DNA from: Monarcha castaneiventris obscurior
Taxonomy: Eukaryota > Chordata > Aves > Passeriformes > Monarchidae
DNA length: 64,000 nucleotides
Assembly (NCBI GenBank): GCA_026261815.1
Contig: JAMPIT010000348.1
Location: 372,001 to 436,000, forward strand
Direction: 5' to 3'
A program made the translations under genes and the position numbers. The notes below the pieces were generated by a model. That model saw only the letters and a program-made list of their open reading frames with translations. It ran no database searches and was not told the DNA's origin. This document shows positions 1 to 9,642 of this stretch, piece by piece (positions within the stretch are counted from its first letter, which is position 1; each line of letters starts with the position of its first letter).

Positions 1-389
1 CAGTTACTAAATAATCAAGAAATCAATTCAACTAAAGAAACCTTTGCAACAACGTTCAAAAGCTCTCAGTCCAGCCCCTTTCATTCCCATCCAGTGGGGT
101 TACCTGAGTAAAGGGAGATCTTTCAGCCACGGATCTCCGGATCTCCCGAATCATTGCCTCAACCTGAAGGCCCAGATCCATTGGTGGCAATTCCTCTTGC
201 CCAGGTGCCTTCTGTGCCCCGCTGGAGGCCGTCGATGCTGCACCAGCAGCACTGCCAGGTGGAGCATTGGGGGCTGAACTGCCCAGGGTGGCTGCAGGAA
301 TCCAAATACATTGGTCAGGCTCCAGAATGTGGCTTTGGGAAGCAGAGCTCTGTTGCTGCCTTGCAGCAATTATCACCGAAAGCACACAG
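1..389 (-). repeat. Left copy of a duplicated HSF5-like gene block
   Basis: Bases 1-389 match 9254-9642 at a constant offset of 9253, with only three differences (231, 307 and 371, all transitions), about 99.2% identity. The match runs off the left edge of the window, so the duplicated unit is longer than seen. It ends abruptly after the CACACAG at 383-389. To the right of that point this copy continues into the HSF-like exon 1, while the other copy continues into unrelated sequence. The block carries exon 2 of the HSF-like gene. The near identity implies a recent duplication, ongoing gene conversion, or an assembly duplication; the sequence alone does not separate these. Confidence 0.9.
104..291 (-). 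CDS. HSF5-like: HSF5-like gene, exon 2 (internal coding exon)
   Basis: This 188-bp exon is inferred on the minus strand. The acceptor is CTGCAG before base 291 and the donor is ACTCAG/GTAACC after base 104. It starts with two bases, which complete the codon split by the exon 1 donor at 545, and it ends in phase 0. It encodes about 62 residues: an Ala/Ser/Gly/Pro-rich stretch, then an acidic-to-amphipathic segment (EELPPMDLGLQVEAMI) followed by REIRRSVAERSPF. That segment may be a short helix used in regulation or oligomerisation. The open frame continues upstream of the acceptor, so a longer exon is possible. Exons 3 and 4 of this copy would lie left of the window. I do not recognise the segment as a named domain; its membership in the HSF gene rests on phase, strand and proximity. 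Confidence 0.6.
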
Positions 390-544
390 GAAAACCAGAC
401 AGTGATGCTTTTGGTTTTCCAGGTCCCCCTTCCTAGTAGGTTTAACGATTTCTGTCTGAGAATGACAGAGCGTTGTGGGGAAATACTTCAAACGGTCACT
501 TTTCATGAACTTTTGGAAAAGCAAGGGTAGAACTCTTTTCCTAC

Positions 545-1565
545 CTGATGGCTTGTAGGCTGGGGACTGCTGCTCCGTGTGGAGCTGCTGGAAGCTGCAC
601 GGCGGGATCCTGAGCACCTCCCGCCCGGCCGGAGGCGGCCGCTCCGTATGGAGCTGCTGGGAGGCCCAGGGCGGGAGCCTGGCCGGCGGCGGCTGCAGCC
701 CGTACAGCTGCTGGAAGTGGCTCAGCCCGTCCCGCCCGAGCGGCAGCAGTGGCTCCCCGTAGAGCCCGAGGAGTTCCCCGGGCGGGATCCTGAGCAGCTC
801 CCTCTCGGCAGGCAGCGGCCGCCCCCCGTACAGCTCCTGGAAGCGGCTGGGCCCCTCCCGCCGGGCCGGCTGCGGCCGGTCCCTGTGGAGGAGGTGGAAG
901 CCACAGGGTGGGCGCCTGACCAGGAGCGGCCGCTCCCTGGGGGGCTGCTGGAAGCGGCTGGGCCGGCAGCTGCGCAGCTCCCGCCCGTCCGGCAGCGTCC
1001 GCTCCCTCTGCAGCAGCAGGAAGCCGCTGGGCGGGCGCCCGGCCGGCAGCGGCGGCCGCTCCCGAGGGAGCGGCTGGAACCGCCTGTGCCCCTCCGGCCC
1101 CGCCGGCCGCGGCCGCTCCCTGGGGGGCTGCTGGAAGCCGCAGGGCGGGCGCCTGCGCCTCTCCGCCCCGGCCGCCAGCCGGTGCCTGTTGGCCGCGCTC
1201 CGGCGCTTGACGCGCAGCAGCAGGTCGCGGCGGTCGCGGCGAAACCAGGGGTTCCTGTAGTGGAGCCAGGCCCCGGCCTGGCCCGGCACGGCCTCGCCAC
1301 CCCGGCCTGGCACCTTGTAGAAGCCGTAGCGGTTCAGCTGGCGCAGAAAGCTGCGGAACTGCGTGGCTCTGAAGGTGTGCGGAGCCGGCCCGTGGGCGCC
1401 GGCCGGGCTGAGCAGCTCCTGCTCGAAGAGGGCGCGGTCGATGAGCAGCCCCTGGGCCTGGCTGTCCCAGCGCACGGAGCGGACGCGGGGGCTGTTCGCC
1501 AGACGCCACAGCTTGGCGGGGAAGGTGCGGGCGTCGAGCCCCGCGGGCAGCGGCAGCTCCGCCAT
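545..1565 (-). CDS. HSF5-like: HSF5-like heat shock factor, exon 1 (DNA-binding domain plus repeats)
   Basis: The first coding exon starts at ATG 1565-1563 and ends at the splice donor CATCAG/GTAGGA after base 545 (340 codons plus one base). Residues about 12-122 form an HSF-type winged-helix DNA-binding domain: FPAKLWRLANSP near the start, SVRWD and LLID in the first half, and the recognition region FRATQFRSFLRQLNRYGF, followed by NPWFRRDRRDLLLRVKRR. These features are closer to HSF5 than to HSF1-4 or HSFY. HSFs bind nGAAn elements in the nucleus; HSF5 relatives are testis-biased in mammals. Residues about 140-340 are a tandem repeat instead of the usual coiled-coil trimerisation region. The frame stays open upstream to 2006, but the ATG at 1565 fits the family start. 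The reading frame is intact and very GC-rich. Confidence 0.82.
548..1148 (-). repeat. Coding tandem repeat in the HSF5-like exon 1
   Basis: About ten degenerate copies of a 16-25 residue unit lie head to tail. The rough consensus is (S/G)FQQL(H/Y)xERPxPAGRE, sometimes extended by VLRIPP. Examples are FQQPPRERPRPAGPE, FQELYGGRPLPAERE and QQLHTERPPPAGREVLRIPP. The units share a phenylalanine, an aromatic or histidine, and an Arg-Pro core. Period length varies, so the array is old or evolves by unequal exchange. Such an array is not part of the HSF5 architecture I know, which suggests lineage-specific expansion. Confidence 0.75.
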
Positions 1566-1800
1566 CGCGCCTGGCCCCGACTGTGGCCGCAACGGCCGCA
1601 GCGCAACGGCCGCGGCTGCGCCGGCGCCGCGCGGCCTGAGGGGGGCGCTGTGCTCGGCCTCGCGCGCGCCCAGCGCGGCCCCGGCGCGGGCCGGACTCGG
1701 CGGGCACGAGCGCCACGGAGCCGCGGCTGTGGGCACAGCGCGGGCATGGCGGCTCCCGGGGCGCTGCCCGGGCACCGCACGGCAGGGGAAGGCCCTGGCG
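560..1800. promoter_or_regulatory. CpG island over exon 1 and putative promoter of the HSF5-like gene
   Basis: This interval is strongly GC-rich with many CpG dinucleotides, against a much more AT-rich background to the right. It covers exon 1 and about 230 bp upstream of the ATG on the minus strand. CpG-island promoters without a clear TATA box are usual for such genes. No transcription start can be named from the sequence. Confidence 0.55.
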
Positions 1801-4740
1801 AGGGCACTGGGAGCAGTGGCGGGCTGTGTCCCCACGTTGTGTGCCGTGCCTGGGTCACCATCGGTGCCAGAGGGAAAGGACCTTGCTCTGTCTTGGCTGG
1901 GGAAAGGATGGAAAGGGGAGATTAGGAAACACTCTTTTTGCCTCCTTTTCAGCAGAGCAGCTGTTTCTTTCTTGCCATCTCTGCCTGTCTTTGGCAGAGT
2001 TGGCACATTTCTCGTGATTTGGGGTCAGCAGCAGCAGCAGCAGGAAGGGGCAGCAATTTAGTCAGCATTGTCATCAAAGCTGAAGTGCTGCACCATGGAT
2101 GGATGGTGCTTTCCCCAAGGGATTAATGGCCTGCAGCTGTAGCGAACTCACGCTGATGTCTTCCCAAAGGACGTTGCATTTTTCTTTCCTCAGAAATCAC
2201 TTACTCTGTTCTTTGTTTTCCCCCCATCTGGGGAGAGTTCCAATGCACATTCCTCCTGCAGGCAGCTCTTGTCGATGCAGACTGACAAAGGAGATCTTGC
2301 AATGGAAAGAGCCTCCTTAGAGCTGGTGTGGAGAGGTCAAGGGGGAAGCTTTGTCCTTTAGTCTTGAAGTGTTGTTGGGGAGCTGCTTGTGCTCTGGGGG
2401 ATGGACACAAATGATGTGTATCCAAGCCCTGCAGGTGCATTCACAAGCTTCCCAACACACCACAGAGACTGCGTGTTGAGGCAGAAATTTCTGTGTGGGA
2501 ACTTTTTGGAATGTTATTTCAATTCTTTGTCTGTTTGGTTTTTGTTTTTTTTCTTTCTGCAGAGCTGTTGCCATAATCTTTTGCTTTCAGAGACTCTTTT
2601 CCTTCTTTTTGGGCAACTTGCCTCTGCTGGCCTCCCAAATCAGGCCATTTCCCTGGGTTGGGTTCCTTCCCAAAGTGAGGAGCAGGCCATGGCCTCGTTC
2701 CTCCAAGTGGAACTTAAGGAAGCACAGAGTTTGCTGCTGTGGGACAGTAGCTTCTCTTTCCTGCCTGCTTTCCCTTTGGGACCGGTCGGGGTGTGTTCAG
2801 TTGATAAAGGAAGGTTTAAACTCTGAAGGAGCTGCGTTTCAGACCGCTCCACCCTCGAGCTCCTCTGTGGGTATCCTTGGACAAAAGGCCTCTTGGTGTG
2901 AGCTCCCAGGGGGCCGGTTGAGGAAGGAGGTTGGTATTTCAGGATTGCCGCTGCTGGAAGCAGTTGGTTTGCGGAGGAGCCCAGAGCTGGGAGTGGATCC
3001 TTTTCTCACCTGTGGGCAGAAAATGGAGTTGAAAAGTGGGAATTTCATTGGCGGAGATGGCGATCAGGGGTGTTTTCCAAGACATGGGCTGGCAGAGAGG
3101 CAGGTCTTGTGCTGAACTGGCTGTGTTTGTTTTGATGGTGGAGAGGGTCAGAGACACAGACACACCAGCTGAAGGAATAGTGTCATTTACTCTAATGCAA
3201 AATTGCAAGGAAACAATCAGAAAAGGATAAGCTCAGCAATGCACCTCATCATTGTCACAAAAGGTTGCTTCTAGCGATTAAGAGAGATACATCACCACAT
3301 ACCCTAATCCTTTCCCCTTCATCCAGATCCACACATCAGCTGCAGGAAGCTGTCCCAGCAAAGCCCTGGAGAGCCACGGCCGGGAACTGGGAAATCCTGA
3401 GGTTTCCACCTTTGCTGGCCACGAGGCTTCCGACTGCGCTGTGAGAGTAGCTTGGCTTGGATAGTGCTGAATGAGCAAACTGACAGAACTTCCAGGGCGA
3501 GGACATCTGATTTCATCCTCCTCTTGGTTTTTTCCCAAAGCCTGGCCACAGCTCAAGGCGGAACTATGGCCAGATGTGGCCTTATCCGGTTTCTTAATGC
3601 AGAAAGCTAAAGACACATTTCACCAAAGAATGGATGCACAGATCCGATTGATGGTAATACCTGGTTAAGGAGCAGATCCCTAGAACGTTTGGTTGGAAGG
3701 GTCATCTAGAGGGCAGCTTTGGCTCAGGGCCTGTTGTTGAGGCCTCAGTCCTCCAGTGTTTTGTGGTGCAAATGAATGCCCTGGAGAGCTGGAAAGGAAC
3801 AAGTCCCTCTTTAGCACACTTCAGACAGGGAACGGGATTAGCCCTGCAAGGCCGGGCTAGGGCCAAGAGCAGAAGGCCAGCACACTGCGTTTGCCCACAG
3901 GCAGCCGTGCAGACCAAGGAGGCCGCTCCTGCCCAGGGGCTGAGGTGCCCGAAGCTGCCTCCCTGCTGCGCAGCTTTGCGGAGCCCGTGGTGCGCAGGGT
4001 TCTGGGCAGCCAGGGCAGCCCACCTGCCTTGGAGCACAAGGAGCGTCCCAAAGAAGCTGCAGCCCTTTGCTTTGGAACTATTTCTCCGAGTCTTGTCATG
4101 CACCCATAGCGTCTGCCGTGTTTTCCTTTCTTCTCGCAAATTTTAGACAGCTTTTTGAGAGAAGTGACTGACGTAGCTTCTGCTGCTGGTGGTGGTGCTT
4201 TTGTCTGCAGGTCAGAGCAGGTGATTTTAACCAAGGAAGGAGTCCACAGTTAACACTCCAGTTTCAATAACGCCATTTACAAGTGGGCTACTGACGCTGA
4301 GCAGCTTTCCTAATTTTTGAGAAGTTACGACCTTAAAAAAGCTCACGGATGTTCCTACCTGAGGATACCAGCAGTAGCATGATGCCAATTCTTTGCAGCT
4401 CTTTTCTGTATCTTTGGTGCTTTTAAGAGTTCCTCGGTCCCCAGCAGGAATGAAAGCACGTGTGATATGTAAGTGATTTGAGAGCTCTGTGTTGTGCCTT
4501 GCCACATCACTGCCCGTGACAAGCTGGACACCCCACTCGTAGGTCTGTCGAGTTGAATTCATCCTAATTCTGTGCAAACAGCAGCCCAGAGATGCTGAGA
4601 AGAACAAGGACAGGGGGTGGGTGTGCACAGACACACCCGTGGGCTGATTGCTGTGTGGGCAGAAGGCTTTGGACAGCAGTGCATCTTCACTCTCCCAAGT
4701 TGGAAGAGTATTTCAAATCTATATGAAATGAAAGTATTTC
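1801..4740. other. No gene recognised upstream of the HSF5-like exon 1
   Basis: I see only short overlapping ORFs without recognisable motifs, a short CAG run (2028-2042) and T-rich stretches. Some 5' untranslated or promoter sequence of the minus-strand HSF-like gene may lie in the first few hundred bases. Confidence 0.5.
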
Positions 4741-4880
4741 TCAAAATAGATCAAAATGTATCAAATAATATATATTAATTTATCATCTATGTAATTTATC
4801 CTTTATAGTATGATATAGGATATATTCTATTAGATATCATATAATAAACAGAATATGTAAAAGATATACTTGATCTTTTT
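4741..4880. repeat. AT-rich low-complexity block
   Basis: The stretch is almost pure A/T with repeated ATAT, TATCAT and AATATA words. It separates the GC-rich left region from the next block. Bases 4881-5510 hold nothing recognisable. Confidence 0.7.
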
Positions 4881-5520
4881 CTAAGCCATTGCCTGTGGGA
4901 ACTAAAAGGGCTTCCATCATTTCAGCGCTTGTGAGAACTTGTTGCTTCCCAATTCTCCAGCATCCTTCTGGATTTTGTAGCATTTCAGCACTTGGGTCAG
5001 TGGCCCTTCCCTCATCCCTACCCTGCAGCAGTTACAGTCATTGTTCCCTCGCCCTTGCTCCAGATCCTTTGCCAAAGTGCTGCCAAAGGCAGCGCAGCTG
5101 GCTCAGGATCCCTGGTTGCTGCTGCTCTCCAGGATGACCTTCAGAGGGACACTTGGAGCGCTTCCTGAAGAGCTCCCCGTGGGATGGGGGTGGATTTCTC
5201 CTCCCCAGGTGGCTCCTGGTTGCAGTTCTGCACTCAGGGGAGTCACATTTTCTGAGCAGGCCTTTGCAGCGAGTTCGTACCCACCGTGTGGCTCTGCTGC
5301 CATCCCAAATCTGCCGTTCCCTTGCCCAGCCTGGCTGCAGCTGGGGCATCTGCTGGGCACGGCTGGAGATTTTCATGGCCAAAACCCTCCAGCATCATCC
5401 CATTTACATCTGCCCACTGCTTTGGATAGCACAAATCTACCCTTCTTTCAGTTGAATTTATTGCAGATTGTTACACTTGCACTGCTAATGTACAAATACA
5501 CAAAAAGCAACTGAAGTTTA

Positions 5521-6290
5521 AAAATTACATTTATTTTAAATTGATACACCTGCGCTGGCAATATATAAACATACAAATATCAACTGAAGTATAAATATCA
5601 ATTTAGACAACTACTTTATTGTTACAGTCATGCTATGTAAACATATACAGAGATCAACTTCAGTAAAAAAAATTAATTTATTGCAACCCTCTACCACCAT
5701 TCACTATACACAAATATGAAGTTTAACTATTTACTGCATATTACTACAACTGTACAGCCCATATATGAATACAGAACTATTGATATCCCTCTCTAAAGAA
5801 TCCCAGATCCAGACCTAAATGATACAATTTCAGAACTATACAAATTCATACCTATTTAAATATGACTAAGTAGATATATAACCATAACAAGGTACAGTGT
5901 AAATATATATTGTTACATATTACATACAACAAGACACATCTATATATATATATACACATAAGAATCCTACCTATAAATATACAGTTATCAGTGTAGCAAT
6001 ATAAAAATCCAAGCTACTCCAAGAATAGAACTGTGCATCTGTACAACTGTACTCACATGAGAATATAACAAAGGATGGATATAAACAGAACATTGATATG
6101 AAACTAGATACATAGATATACATAAATATAACTACATACATATATATGTACATATATACATAATGACATACATCTATACATGTAACTGGATACACATACT
6201 TAAATATAGCTAGACATGTATCAATCTACGTATGTAAATACCCCTATACTTGTAACTATCCAACTCTACACATCTATAAACATAACTAAA
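5521..6290. repeat. AT-rich degenerate minisatellite, first array
   Basis: Diverged units built on words such as ACTATATACAT, TATAAATATAACTA and CATCTATAAACATAACTA are spread over about 770 bp. The same words form a second array at 7640-7920. Each array is followed on its right by the same exon-like cassette, so array and cassette were probably duplicated together. Confidence 0.65.
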
Positions 6291-6309
6291 TCAGGAGGGA
6301 TTGCAGGCA

Positions 6310-6388
6310 CTGATGTTCCCAGGGTCTCCCTCTGTCGTTTCCTCCCATGCAGCGCAGCTCTCCTGCACAAGGACAGGAGACGGCACAT
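6310..6388 (-). other. Putative exon-like cassette, copy A
   Basis: On the minus strand a good acceptor (TTGCCTTTGCTTCCCAG) precedes base 6388. The following frame reads VPSPVLVQESCAAWEETTEG, then DPGNIS, and runs to a stop shortly after. It aligns with copy B at 7939-8019 (IPSDLPLQEACPAWEEETEG, then EPVNIRQ). The differences include a 2-base indel at the exon start. The donor is weaker here than in copy B, so this may be a decaying duplicate. I do not recognise the protein. Confidence 0.4.
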
Positions 6389-7639
6389 CTGGGAAGCAAA
6401 GGCAACACTGAGTCAGGATCGGGACGTTTCCCTTGGCAGCACCTGCACTTCCATCAGGGAAGAGGAAATCTCAGAGCCTCCCCAGGAGGGTTACAAGGAA
6501 AAACCAGGCCGAGCAGGCCAGGCTGTGGCGAGCGCAGCCCCGGCGGGACCGTCCCGCAGCCCCCGGCACAGCCGGCACAGCTCCCGGGCCCTGCCTTGCC
6601 CAAGGACAGCCCCTGTGCCGGCCGGGACAGCCGCGCTGAGCGGCCCCGGCACGGGCAGGGCCCGCTCCTGCCGAGCCAGGCAGTGCCCACGGCCAAAGCC
6701 CACGCCACCCTCACGCCCACCCTGCCTCACCGGCCCTGGGGCCTCACCCAGGGTCTCGGGCGGCAGCACCAGGTCCCTGCTCACTGCTCTTGCACTGGCG
6801 GCCTTCAGCTTCTCCCTGCTGGGTCCTGTCAGTCTCTGGCTCTTCTCAAGGTCTTCATGGCAGCTGTGGCAAAAGGGGAGGCTCTGGAATTGGTTCCAAG
6901 ACCTGGCAGAGCTGCAGGCCCAGACCCCTCTGTGCTCCCTGCTGGTCCCCTCCCTCCCCTCAGCCCCACCATCCCCACGGCAAATGCCCAGTCCTGCCAG
7001 TTGCTGCAGACCCTCAAATTCCTTACATCCCCCTCAGTCCCTTCAGACCCATCGAGTCCCCTTAGACCTGCCACCCCCCTCAGCCTGTGCCACTTCCCTC
7101 ATGGGACTTCTACCCCACAGTCCCACCATTCATTCCCCAGTTTTCCCAGTTCCCTCAGCCCCACTGTTCCCCTCAGCTCCCTCTAGAGCCCTCAGTTCCT
7201 GCCACTCCCCTCAGTCCTGACATCCCCCTCAGCCTGTGCCACTTCCCTGTCCCCTCAGTCCCCACCACCCCCAGCAGCTCCTCCACACCTCTCTGCTCCA
7301 CCATTCCCTTCAGCTCTCACAGTCCCTTCAATCCCCACCATTCTTCTCTGCTCCCCCACACCGCTCAGCCCCACCAGTACCTCAAAGTCACTGTCCCTTC
7401 AGTGTCCCCTCTCCCCAGCCCCCTCTGTCTCACCGTCCTTCAGCAGCTCCTCAGGGCACAGTGCCTGGGGCCACCGGCAGCTCCCAGCACTCCAGGGACA
7501 CCCAGGGCTCCAACTGCTGCTCCTCCCGGCCCGGCCGCAGCTCGGACCCAGCACAGGATGAGGGGACAGAGGGGGCACAGGGGCAAAAGCAAGAGATGGA
7601 AAAAGGAAGCAGAGTAGAGAAAGACATTAAAAAGCAGCC
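6389..7639. other. GC-rich stretch without a recognised gene
   Basis: The interval is GC-rich, with CpG dinucleotides mainly at 6520-6700 and 7500-7560. Long open frames exist on both strands but overlap each other and follow base composition. Some may hide exons of the same unrecognised minus-strand gene as the cassettes at 6310 and 7939; none can be supported on its own. Confidence 0.4.
6955..7455. repeat. C-rich degenerate minisatellite
   Basis: Imperfect units of the form CCCCTCAGYCCC with spacers recur throughout. Longer words such as CCCTCAGCCTGTGCCACTTC occur twice (near 7078 and 7228). The plus-strand open frames here are Pro/Ser-rich by-products of this composition. Confidence 0.6.
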
Positions 7640-7920
7640 TATACTTATACAAATATCAATCTATCTATCTAAAGCTCCATATACCTATGGGTATATAACT
7701 ATGCCCGTTTATAACTATCTACATATAAAAATGTAACTACACATCTATAAATTCAACTACATATATAAAAAACCAACTATATACATCTACAACTATATAT
7801 ATAAATTTAACTACTCAGATCTATAACAACTATACAGACATAGAAATACAACTATATAAATCTATAAATGTAAGTACGTAGATACATAACTATAACTCTA
7901 CACATCTATAAATGCAGCTA
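7640..7920. repeat. AT-rich degenerate minisatellite, second array
   Basis: Units of about 20-26 bp carry ACTATATACATCTA and TATAAATTTAACTA words, matching the array at 5521-6290. It lies directly left of the second exon-like cassette, as the first array does for its cassette. Confidence 0.65.
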
Positions 7921-7938
7921 GAGACAGAGGCATTGCAC

Positions 7939-8019
7939 CTGCCTGATGTTCACAGGCTCTCCCTCTGTCTCTTCCTCCCATGCAGGACAGGCCTCCTGGA
8001 GAGGTAGATCAGATGGAAT
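7939..8019 (-). CDS. Putative 81-bp coding exon, copy B
   Basis: The acceptor CCCTTTGCCTCCCAG precedes base 8019 and the donor CAGGCAG/GTGCAATG follows base 7939, giving a symmetrical phase-0 exon of 27 codons with no stop. The product begins IPSDLPLQEACPAWEEETEG. Protein-level resemblance to copy A (6310-6388) at several positions, despite DNA changes, suggests it was once under coding constraint. It lies past the poly(A) signal of the HSF-like 3' end, so it probably belongs to another transcript. No family recognised. Confidence 0.4.
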
Positions 8020-8425
8020 CTGGGAGGCAAAGGGAATGCTGAGTCAATATCGGCCCTTGTGCCCATTGCCCTTGGGCAGCAATTGTCCTCCTGTAAAGGA
8101 CTGAAAAAGGTGACCTGAAAGGCAGACTCTTATTTAGGAATTTGAAGGCTGCTCTTTAAAGAACAGGGATTCTTTCAACTTTTCAAAACCTCCAAAGGTT
8201 TGAAGTATCCCGACAGCCACTGCACCCGCAGTGCAAATGGCACCACGAGAGCCTGAAACACAGCCAGTCCCAGGTCCCACAGAGAAGCCTGGCCTTGCTC
8301 TTTCTCTGTGCTGACAGCGACACCTCAGTCCTCACTGAAATGGCTGAAGCTGAAGGCTGCTGTGAGCTGAGTTATGAACCACATTGGGACACCCGGGTTG
8401 GTGACACAACTCCCACAGGGTCGGG

Positions 8426-8431
8426 TTTATT
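8426..8431 (-). terminator. Poly(A) signal of the HSF5-like gene copy
   Basis: A minus-strand AATAAA lies 34 bases past the stop codon of exon 4 (TGA at 8467-8465). Its position supports this as the 3' end of the gene copy whose exons are at 9357-9544, 8656-8776 and 8465-8553. Confidence 0.6.
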
Positions 8432-8464
8432 CACTGCTCTCTGGCCACAGCAGAGCTCTCGGTG

Positions 8465-8553
8465 TCAGTGCCTCTGGAGAAGTGTGGAAGGCGGGGCTCG
8501 GGGAGGCAGTGCCAGGGCAGGATTTGAACTAAAGGCACCAGGAAGCACCAAGC
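8465..8553 (-). CDS. HSF5-like: HSF5-like gene copy 2, terminal exon 4
   Basis: The acceptor TTCTTGTCTGCAG precedes base 8553. The exon begins with two bases that complete the codon split by the exon 3 donor, then runs 28 sense codons to TGA at 8467-8465. The end of the product is Leu/Pro/Ala-rich and finishes LLQRH. A poly(A) signal follows within 40 bases. Phase, stop and poly(A) signal all agree, which is the main support. The gap to exon 3 is only 102 bp, a short intron typical of compact avian genes. Confidence 0.55.
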
Positions 8554-8655
8554 CTGCAGACAAGAACTCAGCTCTTCTCATCTTCCTTCCTGGCAGAGGC
8601 AGGCTCAGAGCAGCTGCCTCAGAGCTCTCCAAACCAATGTGGGCTCTCTCCTTAC

Positions 8656-8776
8656 CAGGCTCCTCAGGCTCCAGGGAACTGTTCCCGCAGCTCTCGGTGC
8701 CAGGCAAAGCTCCCTCTGCTGCAGCCCTGTTCCCAGCCTCCCCTCCTGAAGCCTCGGGTGCAACATTAGCATTCCC
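8656..8776 (-). CDS. HSF5-like: HSF5-like gene copy 2, exon 3
   Basis: A long polypyrimidine tract ending TTTTTCTTTCAAG precedes base 8776, and a strong donor CCTG/GTAAGG follows base 8656. The 121-bp exon enters in phase 0, matching the end of exon 2, and leaves in phase 1, matching exon 4. It encodes an Ala/Gly/Glu-rich, probably disordered segment beginning GNANVAPEASGGEAG and ending SLEPEEP. No domain is visible. These are the best splice signals of the gene in this window. Confidence 0.6.
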
Positions 8777-9253
8777 CTTGAAAGAAAAACAGAAAGAAAG
8801 AAACCCAAAGATCACTCCAGATTTTCTTGGAATCACATCGGGGATACAATGACTCTTCTCCACTCCCAAAGGACATGTAACAGGAGGGGAACGCTGCCCA
8901 CACGGTTCACATGAGAAGCTGCAGCCCAGCCCTTGCTTTGCCTTGGCCTTCCCACCCAAAAGAGGCAGAGCCCACATCTGCTGCTGTCATAGAGGCACCT
9001 CTCGCATGCCCCTCCCTGCACGGGACACTCTACCTTCCCTGGCAATTCTCCAAACACTCTTCTCTTCTTTCCCACCAAACAGAGCCTCCTAGAACCTACA
9101 AAGCATCACCACAAATGCCCCCGCACCAGGGATTCTTCCCAGCAAAAGGAGCACCCAAACCTGGAAAATAGAGGCTCACACCTCTCATCCTGACTAAGGG
9201 AGGAGACTTTTTCATCCATCTTTTTTAGAAATTTTGCTTGGCCAACAAGGATT

Positions 9254-9642
9254 CAGTTACTAAATAATCAAGAAATCAATTCAACTAAAGAAACCTTTGC
9301 AACAACGTTCAAAAGCTCTCAGTCCAGCCCCTTTCATTCCCATCCAGTGGGGTTACCTGAGTAAAGGGAGATCTTTCAGCCACGGATCTCCGGATCTCCC
9401 GAATCATTGCCTCAACCTGAAGGCCCAGATCCATTGGTGGCAATTCCTCTTGCCCAGGTGCCTTCTGTGCCCCGCTGGAGGCCATCGATGCTGCACCAGC
9501 AGCACTGCCAGGTGGAGCATTGGGGGCTGAACTGCCCAGGGTGGCTGCAGGAATCCAAACACATTGGTCAGGCTCCAGAATGTGGCTTTGGGAAGCAGAG
9601 CTCTGTTGCTGCCTTGCAGCAATCATCACCGAAAGCACACAG
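9254..9642 (-). repeat. Right copy of the duplicated HSF5-like gene block
   Basis: This is the partner of 1-389 (386 of 389 bases identical). Homology stops after CACACAG at 9642. Beyond that point there is no trace of the HSF DNA-binding-domain exon, so this copy appears truncated at its 5' side within intron 1. Leftwards it continues into exons 3 and 4. Confidence 0.9.
9357..9544 (-). CDS. HSF5-like: HSF5-like gene copy 2, exon 2
   Basis: It is the exact counterpart of 104-291, with the same acceptor and donor. One base differs (231 versus 9484), changing a Thr to Met. It is followed on the minus strand by exon 3 (8776-8656) and exon 4 (8553-8465) in compatible phases, so the 3' half of the gene is complete here. 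No exon 1 is found up to the microsatellite at 11.3 kb. Either the copy is a 5'-truncated pseudogene, or it is spliced from a distant or different first exon. Confidence 0.55.

Noticed and set aside
579..1925. 448-codon plus-strand open frame opposite the HSF-like exon
   Set aside because: It is antisense to a recognisable DNA-binding domain and its content (Pro/Arg/Leu-rich) follows GC composition. No domain or splice context of its own.
1566..2006. N-terminal extension of the HSF-like frame by 147 codons
   Set aside because: Open only because of GC content; the family start pattern fits the ATG at 1565, and the extension is low-complexity without motifs.
6216..7220. 334-codon plus-strand open frame
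   Set aside because: Runs from the AT minisatellite into C-rich minisatellite sequence and overlaps similar frames in other phases; no domain.
7440..7652. Signal-peptide-like minus-strand frame with a Leu-rich start
   Set aside because: It begins at a non-AUG codon in the AT-rich array and has no splice or domain support.
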